DNA of 34,058 nt from an uncultured Pseudomonadota bacterium (GCA_946480245.1 CAMLIZ010000040.1:1-34058); one strand, 5' to 3'; positions 24,785 through 32,704 are shown, counted from the stretch's first letter. Program-made: numbers and translations. The notes: generated by a model not told the origin, from the sequence alone.

Positions 24785-25416
24785 GCGCCGATCATAGGGC
24801 GGCGCGCTTCGCGTATGGAGGCCAGCAGCAACCCGAGGCCAAGTGCGCCGGCCACGCCGCCAGCGGCGCGGTTCAACAGCCGGCGCTGTGCGGCGTAGGC
24901 CGCGCGAATGCGCGAGCGCGAGAACAGGAACGCGAGCAGCAGGTGCCAGCACAGCGCGTTCAGCACCACCATGCTCACCGCGCTGGCCAGCAGCAGCGTG
25001 CCGGGTTGCGCGGGCAACGCGGCCGAGAACACGCTGCCGAAGAACAGCGCCGATTTCGGGTTGGTGGCATTGGTGAGCAGCCCCAGCCGGAAGGCGGCCG
25101 CTGCCGTGATGCTGCGTCGGCGCTCGTCCAGCCCAGCGCCGGAGCGCCACAGCCTCGACGCCACCCACAGCAAGTAGCAGGCGCCGGCGATCTGCAGCGC
25201 CAGCCGCATGCGCGGGAACGCGGTGAACAGCGCGTTCACGCCCAGCACGGCGGCAGACGACCACATCGCGGCGCCCAGCGTCACGCCCAGCGCCGCGAAC
25301 ACCGCGCTGCGCGCACGCTCGCCAGCGGCCAGTTGCGACACGAGCAGCACGTTGGCGCCTGGCGTGACGAGCGCGGCCACGTGAAGCAGCCAGATGGTGG
25401 TGAGGGCAGCGAGCAT
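24781..25416 (-). CDS. LysE/RhtB-family amino-acid exporter
   Basis: Inner-membrane exporter of 211 aa with about six hydrophobic segments. The N-terminus contains LVTPGANVLLVSQLAAGERARSA, the LysE/RhtB hallmark (commonly TPGPN; here TPGAN), and the middle has GLLTNATNPKSALFFGSVF, the second hallmark. Members export amino acids such as lysine, threonine or homoserine lactones; the substrate is not predictable here. Its stop overlaps the mlaE start, so it is the first gene of a LysE-MlaE-MlaD-lipoprotein operon, an unexpected grouping. It is divergent from the repeat protein at 25564. Confidence 0.9.
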   Translation of the reverse strand: MLAALTTIWLLHVAALVTPGANVLLVSQLAAGERARSAVFAALGVTLGAAMWSSAAVLGVNALFTAFPRMRLALQIAGACYLLWVASRLWRSGAGLDERRRSITAAAAFRLGLLTNATNPKSALFFGSVFSAALPAQPGTLLLASAVSMVVLNALCWHLLLAFLFSRSRIRAAYAAQRRLLNRAAGGVAGALGLGLLLASIREARRPMIGA

Positions 25417-25479
25417 GGCGTGGAGCTGGGTTAAGGGGTGCTGGCGATTGTGCTGCTCAACAAATCTTCACACGGCGGC

Positions 25480-25515
25480 GCGTCAACGACCGTCTCGCAG
25501 CCGTCGTTGTGACGC
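25480..25515. promoter_or_regulatory. long bulged inverted repeat upstream of the repeat-protein gene
   Basis: In the 147 bp between the LysE gene and the repeat-protein gene, GCGTCAACGAC (25480-25490) is matched by GTCGTTGTGACGC (25503-25515). The 11-nt left arm pairs fully with the right arm except for two extra bases in the latter, around a 12-nt spacer. CAACGAC recurs at 25539-25545. It lies 49-84 bp before the start codon and could be an operator or a structured 5' leader. No T-run follows, so it is unlikely to be a terminator. Confidence 0.4.
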
Positions 25516-25563
25516 GCAGGGTTGCATGACGCGGCCCCCAACGACGAACCAAAGGAGCACCTC

Positions 25564-26148
25564 ATGAATCGCAATGCCATCGTTGCCGCGCTGCTGGCCC
25601 TTGCCGCCGCCGGCGCTTTCGCCCAGACCGCCGCCTCCGCGGTGCAGCGCGACGTGAATCAGCAGCAGCGCATCGAGAACGGCCTGAAGACCGGCAGCCT
25701 GAGCACGAAGGAAGCCTCGAAGCTGGAGCGCGAGCAGTCCAAGGTGGACCACATGGAAGCGCATGCGCTGAAGGACGGCCAGCTCAGCGACGCCGAGCGC
25801 GCACGCCTTCAGCAGGCGCAGAACAAGACCAGCCACGACATCGCCGCCGCCCGGCACAACGACGTGACCGGCAACCCGGACTCGGCGTCGTCCAAGCGCA
25901 TGCAGGCCGACGTGCAGCGTGACGTGAAGCAGCAGCAGCGCATCGAGCAGGGCGTGCAGAGCGGCCAGCTCACCAACCACGAGACAGCTCGCCTGGAGCG
26001 CGGCCAGTCGCACGTGAACCGCAAGGAAGCCCGTGCTGGCGCCGATGGCCACGTGGGTGCGCATGAACAGCGCGCGGTGCAGCGCGGCGAGAACCGCCAG
26101 AGCCGCCACATCCGCCGTCAGAAGCACGACACGCAAGCCAAGGGCTGA
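25564..26148 (+). CDS. secreted protein made of two ~90-residue repeats, function unknown
   Basis: Product of 194 aa with a signal peptide (MNRNAIVAALLALAAAGAFA, cleavage about residue 20). The mature chain is a tandem duplication: residues from 27 (VQRDVNQQQRIENGL) and from 117 (VQRDVKQQQRIEQGV) start two copies exactly 90 residues apart. Each copy continues with a segment aligned as LSTKEASKLEREQSKV and LTNHETARLERGQSHV. The first copy contains LKDGQLSDAE, which recalls a degenerate EF-hand loop; the second has GADGHVGAHE. The protein is hydrophilic, rich in Gln, Arg, Lys, His and Ala. AAAGGAG precedes ATG 25564 (an upstream in-frame ATG at 25522 is less likely). It ends inside a 34-bp palindrome. 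Confidence 0.82.
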   Translation: MNRNAIVAALLALAAAGAFAQTAASAVQRDVNQQQRIENGLKTGSLSTKEASKLEREQSKVDHMEAHALKDGQLSDAERARLQQAQNKTSHDIAAARHNDVTGNPDSASSKRMQADVQRDVKQQQRIEQGVQSGQLTNHETARLERGQSHVNRKEARAGADGHVGAHEQRAVQRGENRQSRHIRRQKHDTQAKG

Positions 26149-26174
26149 GCGCGGCGCGCGCCGCGCTCAGCCCT
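26141..26174. terminator. perfect 34-bp palindrome spanning two convergent stop codons
   Basis: AGGGCTGAGCGCGGCGC (26141-26157) is followed directly by its exact reverse complement (26158-26174). The TGA of the repeat-protein gene (26146-26148) and the TGA of the convergent ATPase gene (26167-26169) occupy equivalent positions in the two arms. As RNA this forms the same very stable GC hairpin in either direction, so it is probably a bidirectional terminator or 3'-end stabiliser, though there is no T-run. A perfect match of this length is not expected by chance. Confidence 0.75.
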
Positions 26175-27954
26175 CCCAGGCGGGCGTGGTGCGCAGCACT
26201 TCGTCGAGGGTGGTCACGCCTTCGGCGACCTTCATCACGCCGGCCAGGCGCAGTGGGTGCATGCCGTCGGCCAGCGCCTGCTTGCGCAAGGCGCTGGCGT
26301 CCAGCGTCGGGTGCACGGCTTGGCGTGCGCCTTCGGTGAGCACCAGCAGTTCGTACAGGCCAGTGCGGCCGCGGTAGCCCGTCTTGCGGCATTCGAGGCA
26401 GCCCACCGCCTTGTACGGCCGCATGGTGCCCTTGAGGCGCCACGGGCGTGAAGCCTGGTCCAGATCCTCGCGCGTCACTTCCTCGTCGGGCTGCTTGCAT
26501 GCCGGGCACAAGGTGCGGGCCAGTCGCTGCGCGAGCACACCGATCACCGTGGCGCTGATCAGGTAGGGCGGCACGCCGAGGTCGGCCAGGCGCGTGATCG
26601 CCGAGGCCGAATCGTTGGTGTGCAAGGTGCTGAACACCAGGTGGCCGGTGAGGGCGGCCTGGATCGCCATCTCGGCCGTGGGCAGGTCGCGGATCTCGCC
26701 CACCATGATGATGTCCGGATCCTGCCGCATCAGCGCGCGCAGGCCTTCGGCGAAGCTGAAGTCCAGCGCGGGCTGCACCTGCGTCTGGTTCAGCGCCGGC
26801 TCGATCATCTCGATCGGGTCCTCGATGGTGGAGACGTTCACCTCGTCGGTGGCCAGGCGCTTGAGCGTCGCGTACAAGGTGGTGGTCTTGCCCGAACCGG
26901 TGGGCCCGGTGACCAGCACGATGCCGTGCGGCCGCGCGATCAGCTCGCCCCAGCGCTGCGCCTCGTGCGTGGGAAAGCCGAGGCCTTCGGTGCTCTTGAC
27001 CACGGTGGTGGGGTCGAAGATGCGCATCACCATCTTCTCGCCGAAGGCCGTGGGCAGGGTGGACAGGCGCATCTCCACCTCGCTGGCCGGCTGGCCCGAG
27101 GTCTCCGGGCGCAAGGTCTTGATGCGGCCGTCCTGCGGGCGGCGGCGCTCGACGACGTCCATGCGGCCGAGCAGCTTGATGCGCGCGGTCATCGCGTTCA
27201 TCACGCTCAGCGGCACCTGGTACACGGTGTGCAGCACGCCGTCGATGCGGAAGCGGATGGCACCCATGTCGCGCCGCGGCTCCAGGTGGATGTCGCTGGC
27301 GCGCTGGTCGAACGCGTACTGCCACAGCCAGTCGACCACCTGCACCACGCCCTGGTCGTTGGCGTCGAGCTGCTTGTTGCCCTTGCCCAGCTCCACCAGT
27401 TGCTCGAAGCTGGCCAGCGCGTTGGTCTCGCCGCTCTTCTGCGCCGCGCGCACGCTGCGCGCGAGCGAATAGAACTCGGTGGTGAAGCGCTGGATCTCCA
27501 GCGGATTGGCCAGCACCAGCCGCACGGTGCGACGCGCATGGGCCTCGATCTCCGGCACCCACGCGATGTCGAAGGGCTCGCAGGTGGCGATGGTGACCTC
27601 GCTGGTGCCCACGCCCACCGGCAGCGCGCGCCGCGCCTCCGCATAGTTGATCGACATCACCTCGGCCACGCGGCCGACGTCCACCTTGAGCGGGTCGATG
27701 CGCAGGTAGGGCAGGTGGCAGCGCTGCGCCAGCCATTCGGTGAGCAGCTCGGTGTCCAGCGCCACGCCGTCGGCCGCGCGCACCATGCCGGCAGCGCCCA
27801 GCCGCACCAGCGGATGCTGGCTGCTCTGCGCGGCGCCGAAGCGGCGCTGCACGCGCTCCGCGTCCTCGGGCGTGATCAGGTTGTCGTCGCGCAGCCACTT
27901 CAGCAGCTGGCGCCAGTCGAGCTTGCCGGAGGGGAGCTTGGGATGCGAGGGCAC
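26167..27954 (-). CDS. GspE/PulE/PilB-family secretion ATPase
   Basis: Cytoplasmic hexameric ATPase of the type II secretion/type IV pilus class, 595 aa. An N-terminal regulatory domain (to ~170) is followed by the ATPase core: DIHLEPRRD, Walker A GPTGSGKTTTLY near 350, the Asp box STIEDPIE, Walker B DIIMVGEIRD and the His box LVFSTLHTND. A four-cysteine zinc-binding element (CPACKQPD and CLECRKTGYRGRTG) is typical of GspE. A GTG start at 27954, with GGAG about 10 nt upstream, is chosen because it follows the upstream stop by 7 bp; the longer frame overlaps that gene. No other secretion or pilus gene is nearby, so which machine it powers is open. Confidence 0.92.
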   Translation of the reverse strand: MPSHPKLPSGKLDWRQLLKWLRDDNLITPEDAERVQRRFGAAQSSQHPLVRLGAAGMVRAADGVALDTELLTEWLAQRCHLPYLRIDPLKVDVGRVAEVMSINYAEARRALPVGVGTSEVTIATCEPFDIAWVPEIEAHARRTVRLVLANPLEIQRFTTEFYSLARSVRAAQKSGETNALASFEQLVELGKGNKQLDANDQGVVQVVDWLWQYAFDQRASDIHLEPRRDMGAIRFRIDGVLHTVYQVPLSVMNAMTARIKLLGRMDVVERRRPQDGRIKTLRPETSGQPASEVEMRLSTLPTAFGEKMVMRIFDPTTVVKSTEGLGFPTHEAQRWGELIARPHGIVLVTGPTGSGKTTTLYATLKRLATDEVNVSTIEDPIEMIEPALNQTQVQPALDFSFAEGLRALMRQDPDIIMVGEIRDLPTAEMAIQAALTGHLVFSTLHTNDSASAITRLADLGVPPYLISATVIGVLAQRLARTLCPACKQPDEEVTREDLDQASRPWRLKGTMRPYKAVGCLECRKTGYRGRTGLYELLVLTEGARQAVHPTLDASALRKQALADGMHPLRLAGVMKVAEGVTTLDEVLRTTPAWEG

Positions 27955-27961
27955 GTGAGGG

Positions 27962-28708
27962 TCACTCCAGAGGCCGCACCATGCGCAGCCATTTGCGCGC
28001 GGGCAGGCCAAAGCGGTCTTCGATGGTAGCTGCGCGTGCGAGCAGCACTTCGCGTTCGGGCACCTGCACGCCGCGGCCGGCAATCAGCACGGAATTGCCT
28101 TCCTTGGTGGCGCGCATGCGCCACACCTGGTCGCGCCCGAACTCGGCCGCCACGCGCTGGGCACTGCGCTCGAAGCTGGCGTCGCGGCCGAACAGGTTCA
28201 CCGTCATCACGCCGCCGTCGGCCAGCAGGCCGCGGCACGCACCGTAGAAGGCCTGGTCATCGAGCACCGGAGCGGCGGCCTCGTGGTCGTACAGGTCCAC
28301 GCACAACGCATCCACGCTCTGCAGGCGCGCGGGGTCGCGAACCACTTGTGCGGCGTCGGCCTCGATCACCTTCAGGCGGCGGTCGTCGGGTGGCAGGTGG
28401 AACCAGGCGCGGCAGGCAGCGATGACCTCGGGATTCAACTCGATCGCGGTGGTGCGCATGCGCAGCCGCTTGTGGCAGAACTTGGTGATGGCGGCCGCGC
28501 CCAGCCCGAGCTGCATCGCGTGGCGCTCGCCCAGGTCGGTGAGCGGAATGAACAGCAGCCACACCATCATGCGCTGCACGTACTCGAGCTCGATGTCGAA
28601 CGGCGCCTTGATGCGCATCGAACCCTGGATCCACGGCGTGTCCAGGTGCAGGTCGCGCACGCCCTGGTGCTCCGAGATGGTGGCGTGCGGCAGCGCGCGC
28701 GGCTTCAT
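27962..28708 (-). CDS. spermidine-synthase-like protein (SAM-fold)
   Basis: Product of 248 aa with the spermidine synthase/methyltransferase Rossmann-type core: MQLGLGAAAITKFCHKRLRMRTTAIELNPEVI carries the nucleotide-binding loop and acidic strand end, followed by VIEADAAQVV, DALCVDLYDHEAAAP and GLLADGGVMTVNLFG. Many proteins of this kind are annotated spermine/spermidine synthase without evidence of aminopropyl transfer. The typical GGGxG loop reads GLGAAA. Lys/Arg-rich ends and no membrane segment suggest a cytosolic enzyme. ATG 28708 overlaps the stop of the glycosylase gene (ATGA), and its own stop is 7 bp before the ATPase gene. Confidence 0.85.
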   Translation of the reverse strand: MKPRALPHATISEHQGVRDLHLDTPWIQGSMRIKAPFDIELEYVQRMMVWLLFIPLTDLGERHAMQLGLGAAAITKFCHKRLRMRTTAIELNPEVIAACRAWFHLPPDDRRLKVIEADAAQVVRDPARLQSVDALCVDLYDHEAAAPVLDDQAFYGACRGLLADGGVMTVNLFGRDASFERSAQRVAAEFGRDQVWRMRATKEGNSVLIAGRGVQVPEREVLLARAATIEDRFGLPARKWLRMVRPLE

Positions 28709-29199
28709 GCGAGCTCCACGCTGGCGAACGCCTCGCGCCACGCGGCCAGCTTGCGCTCGAAGCTCCACGAGGCGTTGGTCGGGCTGGTGGAGGGCAGGCG
28801 CCACACCGGCAAGCCGAGCGCACGCGTCACGCGCATCGCGCGTGCCGATTCGCCACCGTTGTGCGCAATGGCCTGCAGGGCCGGCGCGAGGCGCAGCAGG
28901 GCGGGCAGGTCGTTCAGCTGCGCGTCCTCGATGGCACTGTCCAGGCTGCCTTCGCGGCGGCAGGTGGCGTACACGTCCCAGATGCCCAGCCCCTTGTCGC
29001 GCACGACGGCGATGCGGTGGCCGTAGGGCAGTGCGCTCAGGTCGACCGCCCACAGCGCCGAAAGGATGCGCCAGAACTGATTGCGCGGATGGCCGTAGTA
29101 CTGCTGCGCCTGCAGCGAGGCCACGCCCGGAAAGCTGCCCAGCACCACCAGCCGGCTGTGCGGCGCGATCACCGGCGCCAGGCCGGTCAACAGCGTCAT
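28705..29199 (-). CDS. DNA-deoxyinosine/uracil glycosylase-like protein (UDG superfamily)
   Basis: Product of 164 aa with the compact uracil-DNA-glycosylase fold. Motif 1 reads VVLGSFPGVASLQAQQYYGHPRNQFWRIL, characteristic of the hypoxanthine (deoxyinosine) glycosylase group; KGLGIWDVYATCRREGSLD and LPSTSPTNASWSFERKLAAW, the region of the C-terminal DNA-intercalation loop, follow. It would remove deaminated bases from DNA as the first step of base-excision repair. ATG 29199 overlaps the tatD stop (ATGA). The uracil-versus-hypoxanthine specificity is inferred from motif resemblance only. Confidence 0.88.
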   Translation of the reverse strand: MTLLTGLAPVIAPHSRLVVLGSFPGVASLQAQQYYGHPRNQFWRILSALWAVDLSALPYGHRIAVVRDKGLGIWDVYATCRREGSLDSAIEDAQLNDLPALLRLAPALQAIAHNGGESARAMRVTRALGLPVWRLPSTSPTNASWSFERKLAAWREAFASVELA

Positions 29200-30023
29200 G
29201 TGCTTGTCTCCATGAGCGCCCCAAGGCGCGGCAGCACGCGCTGCGCATTGCGCGTGTTCGCAGCCTGCACCTCGCTCGAGCTCATGCCGCGCAGTTCGGC
29301 CAACGTGTGCGCGATGCGCGGCAGCTCGGCCGGTTCGTTGCGCATGCGGGCGCCCGCTGCGCGCTCCGCTGCGCTGCGGTACAGCCACTGCGGCGGGATG
29401 TCGGGCGCGTCGGTCTCCAGCACCCACGCGTCGGCCGCCACGTCCTGCGCGAGGCGTCGGATCTGCAGCGCGCGCTCGAAGGTCATCGCGCCGCCGAAGC
29501 CGAGCGCGAAGCCGCGTTCGGCAAAGGCCTGCGCCTGTTGCGCGCTGCCGTTGAATGCATGGGCGATGCCGCCGGCCACCTCCACACGGCGCAGCCCCTT
29601 GAGCAGCGCGTCGGCCGAGCGGCGGCAGTGCAGCAGCACCGGCAGGCCTGCGTCGCGCGCGAGCTTCAGCTGTGCCATGTAGAAGCGCTCCTGCAACGCC
29701 GGCTCGGGCTGGCGCACGAAATGGTCCAGCCCGATCTCGCCCACGGCCACCAGATGCGGGTCGTGGCGCCAGGCCTGCAGCGCCTGCTGCAGTGCACCCA
29801 GCGCCTGATCGTCCGCTTGTGCCACGTACAGCGGGTGGATGCCGATGGCATAGGCCAGCCCATGCGTGTGCGCCAAAGTGCGCACGGTGCCGAAGTCGGC
29901 CACCTGCACCGCCGGCAGTACCAGCAGGCCGACGCCGGCGGCGCGCGCGCGTGCCAGCACGGCGGCGCGGTCCGCGTCGAACTCCGGTGCGTCGAGGTGG
30001 CAGTGGGTGTCGATCCAGGGCAT
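29196..30023 (-). CDS. tatD: TatD-family metal-dependent hydrolase/DNase
   Basis: Amidohydrolase-fold protein of 275 aa. The metal-binding motifs of TatD are seen in order: IDTHCHLDAPEFD (His pair near residues 7-9), VGEIGLDHF (Glu near 96), LPVLLHCRRS (His near 132), IAHAFNGSAQQ (His near 157) and ETDAPDIPPQW (Asp near 206). Family members are 3'-5' exonucleases or deoxyribonucleases acting on DNA ends and damaged bases. Its stop overlaps the glycosylase start, so a DNase and a DNA glycosylase are translated together. It is the first gene of the leftward chain; the histidine-kinase gene is divergent. Confidence 0.92.
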   Translation of the reverse strand: MPWIDTHCHLDAPEFDADRAAVLARARAAGVGLLVLPAVQVADFGTVRTLAHTHGLAYAIGIHPLYVAQADDQALGALQQALQAWRHDPHLVAVGEIGLDHFVRQPEPALQERFYMAQLKLARDAGLPVLLHCRRSADALLKGLRRVEVAGGIAHAFNGSAQQAQAFAERGFALGFGGAMTFERALQIRRLAQDVAADAWVLETDAPDIPPQWLYRSAAERAAGARMRNEPAELPRIAHTLAELRGMSSSEVQAANTRNAQRVLPRLGALMETST

Positions 30024-30105
30024 CGGCGGCGAGATTAACCGCTTCGCGGCGTGTGCGCGGGGGCTCTGACGCCGTTGCGGCGGGTTCCGAGCACAATCGC
30101 CGTCC

Positions 30106-30159
30106 ATGAGATCGCTACCGTTCCGCACGGCGCTGCCGCCGCGCCGCGGCGACCGATGA
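30106..30159 (+). CDS. possible 17-residue leader ORF before the hybrid kinase
   Basis: ATG 30106 opens a 17-codon frame (MRSLPFRTALPPRRGDR) whose TGA (30157-30159) overlaps the kinase start at 30156 as ATGA. Eight bases before it ends CACAAT (30092-30097), a -10-like hexamer, which would make this nearly leaderless. The kinase has no ribosome site of its own, so re-initiation from this short frame would explain its translation. There is no independent support such as a ribosome site or known homologue, and it may be fortuitous. Confidence 0.3.
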   Translation: MRSLPFRTALPPRRGDR

Positions 30160-32699
30160 GTGTCTCGCCGGTTCCCGAGTCCGGCCTGCCGGCCGAGCTG
30201 GAGGTGGTGGCGCCCGCACGGGCGCCCGCGTGGCGCTGGGTGGCTGCTGCCGTGCTGGGCGTGGCGGCGATGGGGCTGCGCGCCGCGTTCGAGCCCTGGC
30301 TGAGCGGCGCCGTTCCCTATGTGTTCGCGTTCCCGGCCGTGATGGCCGCCGCGTTGCTGGCCGGTGCCGGGCCGGCGCTGATCACGGTGGCGGTGTGCCT
30401 GGTGTTCCCGTTCATGCCCGGGCTGCCGCATGTGTTCGGCGCCGGCAGCACGCTGGTGCAGCTGGCGCTGTTCGCGCTGTCGTCGTCGGTCGTCCTGGGC
30501 CTGTACGCGTGGCTCGGGCGCCCGGGCGTCCGCCGCGAAGCCGCGGCGCAACAGGAAGTGCTGGCCGGCGAGCCCGGGCGCGACGCGGCGTTGTGGCTGC
30601 GCCTGCTGATCGGCCTGGCGCTGCTGCTGCCGGCCGCGTTCTTCGCAAGCACGGCCTGGCAGGGCTACCGCAATGCGTTCAGCGGCGCAGAGGAACGTGT
30701 GTCGCGCAGTGTCGTGATCGCGCGCGAGCACGCGCTGAGGATCATGAACATGAACCAGCTGATCTTCGATCGGCTGCGCGAGCGCTTCGAGGGCAGCACC
30801 GAAGCGGAGATCGAGGCTGCGCTGCCGGTGCACGAGGCGGCGCTGGCGCACCTCGTGCACGACCTGCCCGACGTGGTGGGCGTGGCCGTGTGGGACCGGG
30901 ACGGCCGGCCGCTGGCGCTCGATTCGCGTGAGGGGTTGCAGGGTGGCGTGAACGTTCAGCAGCAGGAGTACTTTCGCGTGCAGCGTGAGGCCGACCAGGG
31001 GCTGTTCGTGTCCAGTCCGGTGCAAAGCCCGGCGAACAAGGGCGAGCTGCGCATCGTGGTCAGCCAGCGCCGCGCCGGCCCGCACGGCGAATTCGATGGC
31101 GTGTATGCCATCAGCTTGCGCGCCAGCCTGTTCGGGGAGTTCTACCGCGACCTCGTGCGCAACGAGCCCAGCGCGTCGGTGTCGCTGTTCCGGCGTGACG
31201 GCGTGATCGTGGCGCGCGAACCGGCGCCGCCTCAGCGGGGGATCGCGGCGCCGGCGAGCAGCCCGGTGATGCAGCGTGCGCTGCGGGGCGAATCGGCCGG
31301 TCTGCTGAACGTGACGTCGCCGGTCGACCACAAGCGCAGGCTGATCGCGTTCCGTCAGGTCGGCGACTATCCGCTCTACGTGTCCGCGTCGGTCGCCCAC
31401 GGCGCGGTGCTGGCCGGCTGGTACGGGCAGGTGGCGCTGTTGGCGGCCTTCACGTTTCCTACCGCGCTGGCGCTGGCCTGGGTGTCTTGGGTGGCACTGC
31501 ATCACACCCGGCGCGAACGCATGGCGCTGGAGCGCTGGCGCGCCGAGACGCTCAAGCGTGCGCAGGTGGAGGACGCGCTGCGCCAGACGCAGCGGCTGGA
31601 AGCGCTGGGCCACCTCACTGGCGGCGTGGCGCACGACGTGAACAACCTGCTGATGGTGGTGAGCAACAACGCCTACCTGCTGCGCCGCCTGCTGTCGAAC
31701 CCCGCTGCGGTGGCGGGCGGCAAGGCGGAGAAGCCGATCGACGCCATCCTGCGCGCCGTGACCACCGGCTCGCGGCTCACGCGCCAGCTGCTCGCGTTCG
31801 CCCGTCGCCAGGCGCTGCGGCCCGAGGTGATCCGGCTGCAGGACCGCATGCCGCTGTTGCTCGACCTGATGCGGCACTCGGTCAGCGCCCTGGTTTCGCT
31901 GGAGGGCCAGGTGGATCCCGACACGCATTGCATCCAGGTGGATCCTGCCGAGCTGGAGCTGGCGCTGATCAACCTGGCGGTGAACGCGCGCGACGCGATG
32001 CCCGACGGCGGCCGCCTGCAGGTGCTGGCGCGCAATGCCGACCCGGGCGAGCACCAGGGCCTGGGCCGTTGGGTCAGCATCACCGTGTGCGACAGCGGCA
32101 GCGGCATTGCGCCCGAGGTGCTGGAGCACGTGTTCGAGCCCTTCTTCACCACCAAGGAGCAGGGCAAGGGCACTGGCCTCGGCCTGAGCCAGGTGTACGG
32201 CTTCTGCCAGCAGGCCGGCGGCACCGCGCGCATCAGCAGCCTGCCCGGCGAAGGCACGCAGGTGCAGCTGCTGCTGCCGGGCGTGAGCGAGGCGCCGGAG
32301 GTGCACAGCGAGCCGCCACCGGTGCCTGCCGCCAGCGGGCGCCTGCTGCTGGTGGAGGACAACGCAGAGGTGGCCGAAGCCACCGAGCCGATGCTGTCGA
32401 GCTGGGGCTACCAGGTGCGTTCCGCGCGCTCCGGCGATGCCGCGCGCGAGCTGCTGCGCCAGCAGCAGGGCGGTTTCGAGCTGCTGCTCACCGACATCGT
32501 GATGCCCGGCAGCACCGACGGGCTGTCGCTGGCGCGGCACGTGCGCGCGAGCTATCCGCACATCGGCATCGTGCTGATGACCGGCCATGCGCGCGAGACC
32601 GACAAGGCCATGGCCGAAGGCTTCGTCGTGCTGCAGAAGCCGTGGACGCCGCAGGCGCTGGCGGACGCGCTGGAGAAGGCGCACCCGCGAACGCGCTGA
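30156..32699 (+). CDS. hybrid sensor histidine kinase/response regulator
   Basis: Membrane-bound signalling protein of 847 aa. Residues ~20-115 hold several hydrophobic helices resembling the KdpD-type/DUF4118 module. A further membrane segment near 150-170 leads into an extracytoplasmic Cache/PDC-like sensor (to ~415; GGVNVQQQEYFRVQREADQGLFVSSPVQ is typical), then another membrane helix. Next come HisKA with phospho-accepting His493 (GGVAHDVNNLL), HATPase (NLAVNARDAMPDGG, DSGSGI, TGLGLSQV), and a C-terminal receiver with Asp780 (LLTDIVMPG) and Lys in LQKPW. No output domain or partner regulator is adjacent. No ribosome site precedes ATG 30156; see the leader ORF. Confidence 0.9.
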   Translation: MSVSPVPESGLPAELEVVAPARAPAWRWVAAAVLGVAAMGLRAAFEPWLSGAVPYVFAFPAVMAAALLAGAGPALITVAVCLVFPFMPGLPHVFGAGSTLVQLALFALSSSVVLGLYAWLGRPGVRREAAAQQEVLAGEPGRDAALWLRLLIGLALLLPAAFFASTAWQGYRNAFSGAEERVSRSVVIAREHALRIMNMNQLIFDRLRERFEGSTEAEIEAALPVHEAALAHLVHDLPDVVGVAVWDRDGRPLALDSREGLQGGVNVQQQEYFRVQREADQGLFVSSPVQSPANKGELRIVVSQRRAGPHGEFDGVYAISLRASLFGEFYRDLVRNEPSASVSLFRRDGVIVAREPAPPQRGIAAPASSPVMQRALRGESAGLLNVTSPVDHKRRLIAFRQVGDYPLYVSASVAHGAVLAGWYGQVALLAAFTFPTALALAWVSWVALHHTRRERMALERWRAETLKRAQVEDALRQTQRLEALGHLTGGVAHDVNNLLMVVSNNAYLLRRLLSNPAAVAGGKAEKPIDAILRAVTTGSRLTRQLLAFARRQALRPEVIRLQDRMPLLLDLMRHSVSALVSLEGQVDPDTHCIQVDPAELELALINLAVNARDAMPDGGRLQVLARNADPGEHQGLGRWVSITVCDSGSGIAPEVLEHVFEPFFTTKEQGKGTGLGLSQVYGFCQQAGGTARISSLPGEGTQVQLLLPGVSEAPEVHSEPPPVPAASGRLLLVEDNAEVAEATEPMLSSWGYQVRSARSGDAARELLRQQQGGFELLLTDIVMPGSTDGLSLARHVRASYPHIGIVLMTGHARETDKAMAEGFVVLQKPWTPQALADALEKAHPRTR

Positions 32700-32704
32700 G
32701 CCGG

